Source: Gnetum montanum
Taxonomy: Eukaryota > Streptophyta > Gnetopsida > Gnetales > Gnetaceae
NCBI GenBank assembly: GCA_015680685.1
Contig: MNCI01022121.1
Location: forward strand, 28,339 to 92,338
Direction: 5' to 3'
Length of the DNA: 64,000 nt
The notes under the pieces were generated by a model. It was not told the origin of the DNA. It worked only from the letters and a program-made list of their open reading frames with translations, and searched no databases. The translations under genes and the position numbers were made by a program. Shown piece after piece: positions 21,400-32,970 of this stretch (its first letter is position 1; each line of letters starts with the position of its first letter).

Positions 21400-23900
21400 T
21401 ACTTTGAAGGGTGTTTGGCTTGAAGGTTGCTCGAAGGGTTGAATCATGGAGGCGATTAAAGGTTCAGAGGCATTGGCCATAGGTAGATGTAAGGGTATGT
21501 TTGGGTTATTAGATCGAAAGAAAGGACATTTCCATGATTTTGATACTAGTCCACTCGGCTGAGAAGCCAGTTGTAAGTTGATAGCCCTTGTGGCATTACA
21601 TTGCTATGGCTAAGGTGGTATCTTCCCCTGCATAGGTGGAGTAGGAGGTAGCTGATTGGGAAGTTGATGAGTAGGTATGGCAGGAGAAGGTGACAGATGA
21701 TAGTATAGATGCAGGTTCTCTCCCCTATGTGATGAAACTTTTGTTCAAAAGTATTCTAGGGGGTGGTAATGAGTTTGAAATGGCACGTGACTAGAAGAGT
21801 TTCACGGGGAGACTCGTTACTAAACGTAGTACCCATAAGGATCTGGCTACCAGTAAGGGTACTATTGCCTTGGAGGTGGCATCCCCCACAATTGTCAATG
21901 TTTCCATTACTGATAATACTTGTAGGGTTGTGGTGGCACTCCACTTGGATAATATCCTTGTTGCTGGTGAAACTACCTAGGATTGCCTTGTGGATAAGGC
22001 AATCTTGGAGGTGTTTGCCTTTTTGACAAATGAGGATTCAACACATACACCCCAAACTCTTATAGATGTGGCACCATCGGGCAACACCTCTTAGGATGTT
22101 TGTACTGGAATATGTCACATCCATCATTATCCTCTATGTTAGAGTCTACAACCCATTCTACCATAGAAACTTTGCTCTTACCTTTATGGTAGGCATGTTC
22201 AGCTTCTCTTCTCCTTTGCTGATCTTGCTCATTACTTCACTCTTTGGATTCCTCCATGATTTTTAAGACACTTTGGAACCTTTCATCCAAAGAATTCCAC
22301 ATCTTGTCAACCTTGGCCAAAATTTCAGAGATAAATTTTTGTATGGGTAAGCTTTTTCGGTTCACCATTGCATCTAGTGGTGATTCTTCCTCCTCTTCAC
22401 AAAATTAGACTTTCCTCTTTCAGATGGAAGGGTCTCAATTATACTCTTCTGCACTCTCTTTTTTCCTTAATTCCCCCTCTTCTTTAGCCACATACTCAAT
22501 AAGACACTGTAGTTGATGAGCTTTCAATTCATATAGTCGTCCCTGAGCATAAATGCCCAGGGTCTTTCTTGTTTCAAAGTGAAGTCCATCTATGATATGG
22601 TGGAGATGTTCCCACTGAGAGTAGCCATGACTAGGGCATCGGTGTAACAATGAGTAATATCTACCCATGGATGCATCCAAGGGTTCATTACCACCCTATT
22701 TCCACCCTTGGATCTGTCATCTTAGATTAGCCACTCTGGAGTAGGTTTGGTACTTATCATTAAAACTTTCTAGCATCGTACTCCATCATCCGATTGATTC
22801 TAGTTCTAGAGACTAGTACCAGCTTTCTGCTTCCTTGATGAGTATTCGGGGGAATAACTTGAGTTTTTCCCAATCATTATCTATGTTCTATAGGGTGCAA
22901 GCATCATGGAATTCTTGCAAGTAATTTTTTGGATCACAATTATATCCCCCTTCAAATATGGGGATATTGTTCATGTCACGGTGCTTGATCCAACTATCTT
23001 TCAAGTGCCTACTGGGTATTTGAACTACCTTGGCTATATCAAGCATGCTTCAGGTAGCCATCAGTGGTTCATCCAAGTCATAGTCCTACTGATGGCCATG
23101 ACATCTGTGATGATTTTGGGTACCTCTCCTTTCTTGATATTGAGACTCACATGATTGGTCACACTTTTCCTCATGCCATCCCCGTCGGTCCTTGTGATCC
23201 TGTCGGTCTCTCCGATTTCCATCACCCTAATCCTTCCTACTACTGTTGCAATCAGAGTTAGAACTTAGTGAAGACAAGGTGGAATGAGAAGAGGAAGAAG
23301 AGGGACAAGAACTACCACTATCCTAGTGTTGATCTCTTCCTGTACTTTGATGATGACCTTGATCTTCATGTCCATCTTTCCCTTTGCAACGATCTTTCTT
23401 GCATGATCCCCCATCATCCTGGGGCTTCCGGTCACTTGGTTGTTTACTTTAAATGATGGATTGCATGATTTGATGCATCAGGGGAGGTTCAGCTGAATGG
23501 AAATCTTGAAAAATAGGTTCCTCATCGTCATGTGGGTCCTGCAAGAATAAAGGCTTACTGAATTGTTTCCCCTTTATGTGTTCATGGAATTCTACCTGTT
23601 GCTAGTCCCACACACATTATGCCTCAGTTGGATGATAATCTCAGTAGTCATGAGCCTCCATGATGTATTCCACACCATAGTCCTAAATGCCCAATGTAGT
23701 AAGATTTTGAAGTAGCATTCTAGGAACCGACCGATCATGAGATAATATGATGTTACCCTCCATGTCTTGCCATCGTAGGTGCTCATCCTGATGTAGGGTA
23801 AATGTGAAGTTGGAGAGATACTTGTCTGGATGTGTGTATACCACCCGACATTCCTATGGCACTGGTGAGTTGGATCCATCTCGCCTATGAGAAGAAGACA
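21400..23900 (-). pseudogene. Athila-like gag, minus-strand element
   Basis: Frame 22680-22435 reads 'GRYYSLLHRCPSHGYSQWEH' and 'HIIDGLHFETRKTLGIYAQG', the gag core that also appears mirrored at about 14010-14130 and 43400-43540. Other frames (21944-21756, 23879-23592) are fragments of the low-complexity ends. Gag would form the particle and package RNA. It starts just after the primer-binding site at 24045-24065. Confidence 0.72.
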
Positions 23901-24044
23901 TTTTTTATGTTAGTTAATAACTAAATTGGTGTGCCTTGTTCTTTTGCTTAAACCAGCTAGCGTGTGTAGATTTCACTATCTTGGGTCTGTTCCAACGAAG
24001 TGAATGATGATCTTGCTAAGAATCGATAGCGTATGTAAGACTAA

Positions 24045-24065
24045 CAATCCCTAGCAATGGTGCCA
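24045..24065 (-). promoter_or_regulatory. Primer-binding site, tRNA-Asp type, decayed
   Basis: On the minus strand TGGCACCATTGCTAGGGATT(G) follows the 5' LTR by one base. It differs from the canonical Athila tRNA-Asp site (TGGCGCCGTTGCCGGGGA) only by transitions, mainly at former CG or CCGG positions. It fixes the 3' boundary of the LTR and the direction of the element. Confidence 0.8.
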
Positions 24066-24066
24066 A

Positions 24067-24960
24067 TGATGAGTGGCAAGGTACCCTTATGCCCAACCAT
24101 ATGAATCATGGGTGTTCACGTGAGACTTGATCGAATTCTGTAGACTGAAAGCACTTTCATGCACCGAACTCTAGCTAACAAAACCTTAGTTAGAATGGTC
24201 ATTGTCTTCCCAACCTCACTTGTGATATTTTAAAGCGATGTTTAAGTGAGATTAAGGAAAATGATTTTTATTGGTTTTCCTTTTATCTTTTATAGTCTAA
24301 TTATTTAATTTTAGGAAATGGAAAGTTGTGTAAATTATAATTATTCTACTCTATTTCTTAACTCTCCCTAGCATAAGCAACTGATCCCATCTTCCGTGCA
24401 CATCCTGAGCATACCCTAACCACTACTGGGTTACCAGACATTAAGCGTCACTAGGTTACCAAGTGTATGATATATGTTCAAGAGGGTCATGCCTATGGTG
24501 CTCATAAAATATGAAAGGACAATAATAGTAAAGGGATAACAATAAAAGCTTCTAAAATTATTAAGCATTGAAATATTAAACTATTAAAATGCTTAAGTGA
24601 TTAAATCCAAATGTTGCAAGGAATGCTCCAAAAATTTTTCTTTATTGTTGGTTATGCCAATGGGCTCAGGTACATTAGCGCTCGAATAAAGAGCCGTACA
24701 TCTTTCTCACACCTACTACGGGCACTTGGAAAATATTCTAACTCTTATGGGAACAAACTGCAAGAGTTTCACTACAACTACTTCAAAAGATGCCATAAAT
24801 GCTACGATTATGCACATATTTATAGCAAGAGATAGACTCTACGTTAATGGGGTCATGTTAATGCATGGACAGATATGTCGATGGGGTCACATCACCATGG
24901 TTGAATCAACAAGGCTGTATTAACATGGCCCAGTCGACATATCAACTGAACACTTCATCA
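24067..24960 (-). mobile_element. 5' LTR-A (copy 5), complete
   Basis: Plus-strand limits are 'tgatgagtgg' at 24067 and 'cttcatca' at 24960 (about 894 bp). The minus-strand promoter has a TATA box 'CTATAAATATG' near 24821. U3 to its right contains repeated GTCGAYGGGGYC/GTTAATGGGG-type motifs. It is followed in element direction by the primer-binding site, gag and pol, so this is the 5' LTR of the element reaching down to about 15470. Confidence 0.85.
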
Positions 24961-26760
24961 TCATTTATGTATCGATTGACAATGAGTCACCTTAATGAGG
25001 TGGCTTGGACAATCAGCCAAATGGAAAGGGGTGGGCCAATATTCTCTACCCAATGAACATAGTTGCATACGAGTTCTAATCCAATGCTTGAGAGGGCATG
25101 ATGTCATTATCACAACACCATTTATTCCTAGAAATCTTTGGGAATGTCAGCTCCTTCTTAGTGCATATGGAGGAAGGTGAAGGGGCTATTGTACTAGCAA
25201 TGTAGCACCAAGAGCAAGAGACTATGGTTGAAGTAGTTCTTGATCACATTGTTGAGGTGCTTAGTGCACCTACAACATCTATACTAGACATATCTGCACT
25301 TTGAGATGTGCAGACGTCTGCAAGCACAGTCAACAGAAGATTGAGTGTAGCCTAGCATGAAGAATTACTAGATGAACTCATAGGGACTAGACAACCGATT
25401 GTAGATATCCTTGATTTTCTAGATAACATCACTACAACCTAGTCAGAGCTATTAGAAGTAAGGTGTAAATGCATTACCTTGGAGGGGAAACTTGAAATAG
25501 CTCAAGCACAGAATTAATGCTTCGCCACAAAGGTTGCTGAATTATGTGCTCGTCTTACTGATCCTACACTCCTCAACCTGACAATAACTAGAGATGAAGC
25601 TTTTCAATAGCTTTAGCAAAGACCAAAACAAGTTGAGGAGGAAACTATGATGGCCATCTTCAACTAGTCTATGGTATAAGCAAATATCTATTTAGTTCAA
25701 AAGGACTTGGTACAGATGCACCAAGAGAACAAGGCACTGATTCCAGAAAATCATTGCTTGTGCAATGTTGATGACCAAAAAGAACAAATGCAAGAATTCA
25801 GTTTTCAATAGCAGCTAGCTAGGGTGAATACTGAATTAAGAAAATTGGCTACAAAAAATCAAAATCTATCTATGAAGGAATTTTTTTCCTTATGCTAGAA
25901 GTTTTCCATTGAGATAGTTGCCTGGAAAAATGAAGTTTTCAAGTTTGAAAGAGTTAAAAATCACTATAGAAACTAGGTTGGCTTGTAAAAGGAAGTAAAT
26001 GAGATGCACATCTAGATGGAAAAAGTAAAAGTAAATGAAGCCCTCCATCAACTTCAACAAGTAAGAGAAGTACGATAGCTCATCATTGATGGTATTGATG
26101 CCTATAACAATGTGGGGATTCACCTAAGGGAGTTGTAGATTGAAGAGATGATAGAATATATGGAGTTGGACAATCTCTGCTATGTGAACCTGGCAATGCT
26201 AACTATTGGATAGCCATGTTTAGAGTTGGAAAAATAAGTGGCCAGCTCATACTTGCTATATGAGGTAGAGTTCAAGCATCATAAAGACACCAAGAAAAAT
26301 CTTGAGACTACAAATGTTGAACTCGAAGTTCTTAGGGCATGATTCATGGATCAATGATCAATTGCTGAGAAATTGGCCAAAATAATGAATGATTACCAAG
26401 AGTTGAATAATGCAGTTAGAGTGTTCGACATTGAATTCAAACAATTCATTATTTGGTTTATCAATGCAAACGAGATCTTTCTAGTAATCCCATGTCCCTA
26501 GGATGTGCCTATTCCAAACCACATTGGCGAAGTTGCATGGATGATGCATGATCCTAGAAGTAAAGAGGTGAAAATGAAAGAATTATTGAATTCTTTCCAC
26601 TCCCATCAAGAGTTTTAGCAGCAGCAGGACAACCACAACTATGTTGATTGTCGCATGTGCCTAAAGCTGATGAAGGTCCCTCAAAACCTCAAGAGCCACC
26701 ACCTTTTGGGACTATTTGACCTTCTCCACCAACTTCACACCATTAGAGGGCATGCTATCC
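24961..26760 (+). pseudogene. Athila accessory coiled-coil ORF (copy 2), plus strand
   Basis: One frame with many TAG codons can be followed from about 25150 to 26760. Readable parts include 'ALHQLQQVREV', 'IIDGIDAYNNVGIHLREL', 'NVELEVLRA', 'AEKLAKIMNDYQELNNAVRV' and 'HIGEVAWMMHDPRSKEVKMK'. Long charged and leucine-rich stretches suggest coiled coil. It lies directly upstream of a 3' LTR, the place where Athila elements carry an env-like ORF. The N-terminal part is separated by the minus-strand element ending at 24960. No catalytic domain is seen. Confidence 0.65.
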
Positions 26761-26963
26761 AAGTTTGAAGTGTCACATCATGGTGTTCAGTTTTGTGTCA
26801 TGAACACCATAATTTTTGTAATATGTTGATCTATACACTTAGGCACTCAATTTTGTCAAGTTAGTCTATTTTTTTTGTTTTGTAAAGATTCAGTCAATAA
26901 TTCCATACCTTCCCAATTTTATAAAGGAATTTGAGGATGAGTTTTCATTTAGTCATGAGGATA

Positions 26964-27871
26964 TGATGAGTCATCATTTGGTTGCATTTTTGTAGCCTTG
27001 TCGACTAGGCCTCATCGATGAGGCCCCGTCAATGCATGCAATGATGCGTTGATGAGGCCCCATCGATGTAGGGTCCACTTTTTTGGCTATAAATATGCAC
27101 TCACTAGTTGCATTTATGGAAATGAGATTCATAGTAGTAGCCAAACTCTTGCAGGTTTTACATTTGAAAGTTAGAATATTTCTCCTGAGTGCCCGCAATA
27201 AGAGTCATTAAGTGTACGAATCTTTATTCAAGTATTGCTATACTTGAGCATGATAGTGTGTGCAGTAATAAAGATGAGGTTTCTGATAAACCTTGTAGCA
27301 TTTTGGATAGATGAAATATTTTATTTATGCATTTAATGTTTTCAATCAGTTATTCAATAATTTCTAGTAATTAAGCTAATTTAGATAATTAAGCGAGATA
27401 AGCTAGATAGATTAAATACATAAGTATGAATGCTTTGAGTGTAACATGTATTCACTTTGTAATCTGTACTTGGTACACCTAGTACCATAGTGCTTGGTAA
27501 CCCAACAGTGAATACATGGAATTAAGACATGTACGGAAAGTGGGAATAGATGCTTATGTTAGGATTAGTTAGAGACCTGTTAGTTAGTTAATATAAATTA
27601 GTCATTAAATTATTATATATATATATATCTCATTCAAGCACCTAAAAACATAAAATATAAAATGATAAAAATGATATGCCTTGATTACTCTTAATCATAC
27701 CATTATGCTTCACAAGTATAATTAAGAGGACAATGAATGACCTTAGGGCAAGGCTCACTTCACAGAAGACTAATGTACCAGAAATTGTAAAGTCCATGGA
27801 ATTCACCTGAATCACATGTGAATGCTTTGTGATTCATATGGTTGGACATAGGGGTACTTTGCCGCTCATCA
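26964..27871 (+). mobile_element. 3' LTR-A (copy 6), complete, 908 bp
   Basis: It starts 'tgatgagtca' just after the purine tract 'catgaggata' and ends 'ccgctcatca'. The terminal inverted repeat TGATGAG/CTCATCA is perfect. U3 has three or four GTCGA/ATCGATGAGGCC motifs, and the TATA box is 'ggctataaatatgc' at about 27085-27098. It is inserted in the 3' LTR of the copia element, whose sequence resumes at 27872 with 'ctagtttct'. Confidence 0.88.
27085..27098 (+). promoter_or_regulatory. TATA box of LTR-A
   Basis: 'ggctataaatatgc' lies about 125 bp into the LTR. The same motif occurs at the same place in copies 2, 5 and 7, so it is the conserved core promoter of the family. The transcript would start about 25-35 bases downstream. 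Confidence 0.65.
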
Positions 27872-27893
27872 CTAGTTTCTCAAAAAAAAAAAG

Positions 27894-27925
<32 letters not shown>

Positions 27926-28008
27926 AAAAGAAAAACATGAAAACAAAAATAAAAGGGAAACATCAAAGAAAAGAAAAAAATACACGATAACTTGTTGTCA
28001 ACTTAACA
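27872..28008 (-). mobile_element. Copia 3' LTR, truncated, with A-rich tract
   Basis: It aligns with the right-hand third of the 5' LTR at 31232-31342 ('tagtttc', 'gaaacatca', 'cgataacttgttgtcaact'). An (A)n-G tract at 27883-27930 has expanded relative to the 5' LTR. The left part was split off by insertion of LTR-A. To its right, minus-strand 'GAGGTGGATATTG' is the polypurine-tract region. Confidence 0.75.
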
Positions 28009-28029
28009 ATATCCACCTCGACAACAAAC

Positions 28030-28620
28030 TCACTTTGCCTTGTTTAAAAATTTTCATCACCTTTCTTGCAAGCCTGAGAAGTCCAAGCACCACTTGAACT
28101 TCTTAAACAACACTAGCTTTGTTGACATATATCTTCACAATTTTGACTTATATGAATTTTCTGAAGTAATACATTTAATTGTTCGAATTCCATATCAAAT
28201 AAAACAAGCAAAACCAACAAAATCCGAATACACACTAATTTTACAAATAGTGAAAAGAATTTTGTGAAATCTATACCTTCCTTTTATGAATAACCATTTC
28301 CTACTAGTCTTGCTTTGTACTTGTCAATTTCACCATCAGTTGTTTTCTTTAATTTTTACACCCATTTATAGCCAACAAATTTTCTACCTTTTGGAAGCTC
28401 GACCAAAACCTTTGTTTCTTTTTTCTCCAAAGAATCAATTTCCTTTTGCATTTCTTCTTTCCATATAGAACTAGAAGGATCTTCTATAGCTTCTTGATAT
28501 GTGTATGGTTTTGTTCCATTTGAAAATAATGCAAGTGTAACATAATCATCAAATTTCATAGGAGGAACATTTACTCATGTAGGTCTTCTTAGAGGTTTTG
28601 TAGCTGAATTTCTTTTTGTC
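28030..28620 (-). pseudogene. Copia reverse transcriptase with internal deletion
   Basis: Frame 28559-28356 reads 'YTYQEAIEDPSSSIWKEEMQ' and 'KETKVLVELPKGRKFVGYKW', the start of the copia RT. It continues in a broken frame with 'DKYKARLVGNGYS' and 'EGIDFTKFFSLFVKLV'. The catalytic YVDD region and RNase H are missing. The sequence jumps to a copia C-terminal tail ('LFKKFKWCLDFSGLQER', about 28075-28130). The element therefore cannot move by itself. Confidence 0.82.
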
Positions 28621-29767
28621 TCTTCATCTAACAAACCTTCTTCAAGTAACTAAAGCTCTTTTTGTTGTCTATTTGAAGATGACTAAGTCTTCAAATCAAC
28701 TAGTTAATTATTAGGTACATTTATCTCTTCCTATTCAACTTTTACTTCATACTTAATATTATCAGAGGATTCATGAAGAACTATATCTCTATTGTAGATG
28801 ATTTTATGGTTAGTAGGATTCCATAATCTATACCCCTTAGTATCATCTCCATACCCAAAAAAGATATACTTTCGATTTTGGATCTAATTTTGAACATTGA
28901 TGTTTTGGAACTAGAGCATATGTAGTACAACCAAAAACTCTATGAAAAGAATAGTAAGAAGAATGACCTATCCATACCTCTTCTAGAATTAATTTAGTGT
29001 AGTTGCTAGTGATCTATTAACTAAGAAACATGTTGTTGAAATAGCCTCTCCCAAAAATTCCTGATCCAAATTGACATTACTCATCATGCTTCTTTCCCTT
29101 TCAAGAAGATTTCTATTCATGCATTTTGCAACTCCATTTTTCTTATGAGTATAGCCCACTATCTTATCTCTTTTAATCCCAACTTCCATGCAATAATTTT
29201 TAAAATTTGTGGTCGAACTCTCTTCCATTATCCGTTCTCAAAAATTTAATTGATTTTCTTGTGATCTTTTTAATTCCAAGATTTAAATTGCTTAAAAGCA
29301 CCAAAAACATCATATTTATTTTTCAACATACAGGCCCAAACTTTCCTAGAAAAGTCATCAATAAAGCTAACAAAATAAAAATTTCCCCCAAGTGATACCT
29401 TAGGTGATAGAGCCCATACATTTGAATGTATATATTTAAGAATATATTTGCTTTCATGCTTTTCTACATTAAATTTATTGCTTGAGTACTTTCCAAAAAT
29501 ACAATGTTCACAAAATTTTAAATTTAGAGATTTTAGTTATGGGATCAAATTATGCATTATCAAAATTTGTAATCCTTTCTCATTCATGTAACCCAAATGT
29601 TGATGCCATAAATATGAAGAACTTAGGTTCTCAATAGAAGCTAAATTAGTAAAGTTTCTTTTTGTAGCACCCTGTAACTTGTAAATATTGGTATCGCATT
29701 TATTAGCTTTCATCACTATTAAGGCCCCTTTGATAATTTGAAAAATGTTCTTACCACCCTTAAAATC
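28621..29767 (-). pseudogene. Copia integrase and linker
   Basis: Frame 29228-28989 reads 'ESSTTNFKNYCMEVGIKRDK', 'IVGYTHKKNGVAKCMNRNLL' and 'FLGEAISTTCFLVNRSLATT'. This corresponds to the GIxxxxTxxxTPxxNGVAExxNR part of the copia integrase core, with P-Q and E-R variations caused by decay. To the right, up to 29767, are frame-broken zinc-finger and core remnants. To the left is the typical copia linker before RT. Confidence 0.82.
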
Positions 29768-30085
29768 CTAACTTTTCAAGTCTAATGATCGTAAAGAAAT
29801 TAAATTCTTTTTCAGATGAGGTACATGGTTCACATCTTCTAGTATTCGAATAATACCATCAGACATTTTAATTCTAATACTTCCCTTCCCCAAAATTTTA
29901 CAAGAATAATCATCACCAAGATAAATAACTCCACCATGATATAATTCATAATTGATAAACCAATCTCTATGTTCACACATGTGGTTAGAAGTACTAGAAT
30001 CTAATAACCAATCATCATAATATTGAATACAAGCACAAGAAGTAAGAACTTCATCAACAAGCATACATGAATCTTGAATTACCAA
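29768..30085 (-). pseudogene. Copia protease and GAG-pre-integrase start
   Basis: The frame reads 'DDWLLDSSTSNHMCEHRDWF' (retropepsin active site, where the usual D-S-G-A is D-S-S-T), then 'VYLGD'-like 'VIYLGDDYSCKILGKGSIRI', and ends 'DVNHVPHLKKNLISLRSLD', the conserved end of copia protease. The glycine of the catalytic triad is lost, so it would be inactive. Confidence 0.85.
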
Positions 30086-30104
30086 ATTTGCTTATTTGGA
30101 TTTT

Positions 30105-30872
30105 TCATTGGATCCATTGTTTTAATTTTTTTTGTTTCATCCAACAATCCTTTTTTAGGTGTCTAGTTTTACCACAATACACACATCTTCCTTTACTTTT
30201 CTTACCCCTTAATTTTGATCTTTCTTTGGATGATTTAGTTCTTTGCATCGTTCTTCCCCTTGCCACCAAAGCATTAGAAGCTTGCTCAAAAATTGAAGTA
30301 GATGCTCTTTGAATTTCTTCTTGTAACAATGTTGCAGTAACTCCTTTCAAGGATATATCATTCCTTCCATACATTAATGTTGTGACAAGAACACTATAGG
30401 ATGGTGGTAATGATTTAAGTAAGCAAATTGCTTGATCCTCATCATATATATTAACATCCAAATCTAACTTCTTTACATAAGAATTGAAAGTATTTAAATG
30501 TTCATGGATACTTAAATCTTCTTTCATCTATAATGACCAAAATTCAAACTTAGGTTGGATGCATTTTGAATAGCAGTTTGTCATATACAAAGATTCCAAC
30601 TTTATCCATAAGCTTGCCATAGAAATTTCCCCACCAGCATTGTACCTTACTTCATCTACGAAGAAGAAATGCATGGTAGTGAAAGCCTTCAAATCAATTT
30701 CCTCCCAAGTTTCATTAGCCATAACACTAGGTATTTTACTCTTGCCATCAAGAGCCTTGTGCAACCCTTGATGCACTAGCAAATTCCAAACCTTCATTTT
30801 CGACAAACCAAAGTTTCGTCTACCATTGAATTTTTCAATGTCAAACTTCACAGTTCTTGACAAGCTAGACAT
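30105..30872 (-). pseudogene. Copia gag
   Basis: It starts at the ATG complementary to 30872, 21 bases after the primer-binding site ('MSSLSRTVKFDIEKFNGRRN'), in the usual place. Frame 30527-30105 continues with 'EHLNTFNSYVKKLDLDVNIY', 'LKSLPPSYSVLVTTLMYGRN' and the zinc knuckle 'GRCVYCGKTRHLKKDCW' (CX2CX4HX4C, with G-H altered to R-H). One stop at 30528 separates the two halves. Length is about normal for Tork/Retrofit-type gag. Confidence 0.88.
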
Positions 30873-30893
30873 TCATGGTAATTCCTAACCTTA

Positions 30894-30907
30894 GCTTTGA
30901 TACTAAT
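30894..30907 (-). promoter_or_regulatory. Copia primer-binding site, initiator tRNA-Met type
   Basis: The minus strand ATTAGTATCAAAGC matches the classic copia site ATTGGTATCAGAGC with two G-to-A changes, and directly follows the 5' LTR. Confidence 0.85.
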
Positions 30908-31342
30908 TGTTGTGGAAAATGATAGAAATAGAGGATCTACTGAACTATAAAAATAAAGAGAAAAAGAAAGCACAGAAGATTTACATTGTAAAACCCTTCA
31001 ATGTGAAGGAAAGCATCCACGGGGCAAGGCAAAAGAATTTTATTTAGGATGAACAAGTGAGTATAAGGCTTCTCTCACTCTCTACAGTTTAATATCACAA
31101 ACTCACACTATGCCTATAGTTATAGCATAGTCTCTCTTAATCTTCTAGTGCATAACTTTAGTAATGCCCAGATTACAAGTAGAAAAGAGTACAAGTATCA
31201 TTGAGTTAAATAGCAACTCAATTTTATGTTTACTAGTTTCCAAAAAAATAAAAAACAAAAAACAAAAAAGGAAACATCAATTTTCAAAAAACAAAAAGGG
31301 AAGATAAAGAAAACACACAAAATAACTTGTTGTCAACTCAAG
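30908..31342 (-). mobile_element. Copia 5' LTR, 435 bp
   Basis: The limits are inferred from the primer-binding site on the left ('tgttgtggaaaatg' at 30908) and from alignment with the 3' LTR end on the right ('cttgttgtcaactcaag' near 31342). Termini read TGTTG..CAACA in related copies. It contains the A-rich tract at 31242-31270. Confidence 0.75.
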
Positions 31343-32820
31343 AATTATGAGAGTAAGAATTGGATCACATCCTCTTTTAGTTGATGAAACAATGAGCAGC
31401 ATGATGAACACAAAACTCGTCAATGTGTTTATTGCATGTGGTAGAAGATGAACAACAACATCAGGGAATAGATTCCTTAAGAACAAAATGGCAAATAACT
31501 AGTCACTCTTTGTATGAGCTATTGGAGTTACCAGTGCCAATGATATAAAATACATATTCAAATTACATAAATAATAGGCATATCCACTTATTACTATTAA
31601 TATATTTTGCACAATTTCATTTATGTTTTCACAAACATAATAAAATTAGTATTAGTAAATACTTTGCAAAATTATGGAGTCGGCTTAAAAAATAAGATGA
31701 AAAACCTAGCTCATTTTAAAAGGTCGGAGTATATTTTATGCTTTATCCAAAATTATTTGTTTTCTCATTTATTTTTTACTTATTTTGTTTGACTTTCCAG
31801 GAAAAATCATTTAAAACGCCGGTTGCTTGTGTTACTTTTATGTGTTGGCGATTAATCAGCTCCATAGAAAAAGTGAACTGGAGATTGATAAGCTGGGAAA
31901 AACTCTTTGACCAATATCATGTTTCTTAAACTGAAGAACCGATGCTCCACGATTACGTCACCAATCCAAAGCTATCTGCCCCCATTAAGGTCGCAACGTA
32001 TAAATCGCTGCTTATCATTATAAATTTTTATCCCGACGGTGCTTGGATGAAGTTGCCAAACCGTTACGGCCCACTGCCCTGGACCACTGCCTATTAAAAG
32101 ACAAGAACAAAATATTACAATAGATTGTAAACAAGTGTATAAGATAAAACTTTCATTTACAATCTTTCAAGAAAGGAATGCTTTCATTTTTCTCACCTAT
32201 TTTTTTAAACCGAACTCAAAATCCATGCTTATAAAAAAGTCTTTATTATAAGATAAAATACAACAAAGTAACATAACAATAGCCTGTGTCTAGTTTTTAT
32301 GTTATATCATTAGCTAAGAAAATCTACTTAGCAATCAAAACCTTGGCACATAGTGCATCATTATCTGATAAACAAAGGTTAATCTTCTGTGGCACTAGTT
32401 TAGTCATCATCCAGCCCTCCTTACTCCAGCACTTGCACTTGCATCGTCTACATACACAAAATGCAAGAAGAGTCAGGGTTCTTCATTCATAGAGTAAACT
32501 CCATCCATAACACCCTAGGTTAGGTTCTGACTAAAAAGGACACCACTACTTCTAAAACAAATGTTATAAACAAATTTCTCCGAACCAACAACATTCGCAA
32601 GGATGCTATCCATAAGCATCTATTATCTTAGCTTTGTTGCATGAAAGCCATAAAAGTCTTGAATCCACCTTCAAGGAAAATAATGGTCTAGCCATAACTA
32701 CATCCTTACTTTAAATTTTTCTCATCCTTTGATTGTACTTACCATAGCCCACTATTTGATGATACACATCAAGCAAAAAATTCACAAATGTTCCTATTAT
32801 TATACACACCATAACCTAAT
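31343..32820. other. Unassigned DNA with a small less AT-rich island
   Basis: No gene or repeat family is recognised. The stretch 31830-32100 is noticeably richer in GC and CpG than its surroundings and reads on plus as 'MLHDYVTNPKLSAPIKVATY' and '..WMKLPNRYGPLPWTTAY' in one frame. I cannot place this in a family. It may be unique DNA that served as target for the surrounding insertions. Confidence 0.35.
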
Positions 32821-32970
32821 TGTTGCCTAATTATACACACAATGTATGTCTAAATTCTAAGGATAATCACCTAGTGATTATACATACCATAGCCCACTTG
32901 TTATGGAATTATATACACCATGTATGTCTAAATCCCAATGATGATCACCTAGTGATTATACATACCATGC
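32821..32970. repeat. Two-copy 73-bp tandem repeat
   Basis: 'tgtatgtcta' begins at 32841 and 32914, and 'cacctagtgattatacatac' recurs with the same 73-bp offset. A partial third copy ('tattatacacaccata') lies to the left. Confidence 0.75.

Noticed and set aside
27600-27630. (TA)n microsatellite near 27614 as a functional site
   Set aside because: Short dinucleotide run in the AT-rich middle of the LTR; no sign of function.
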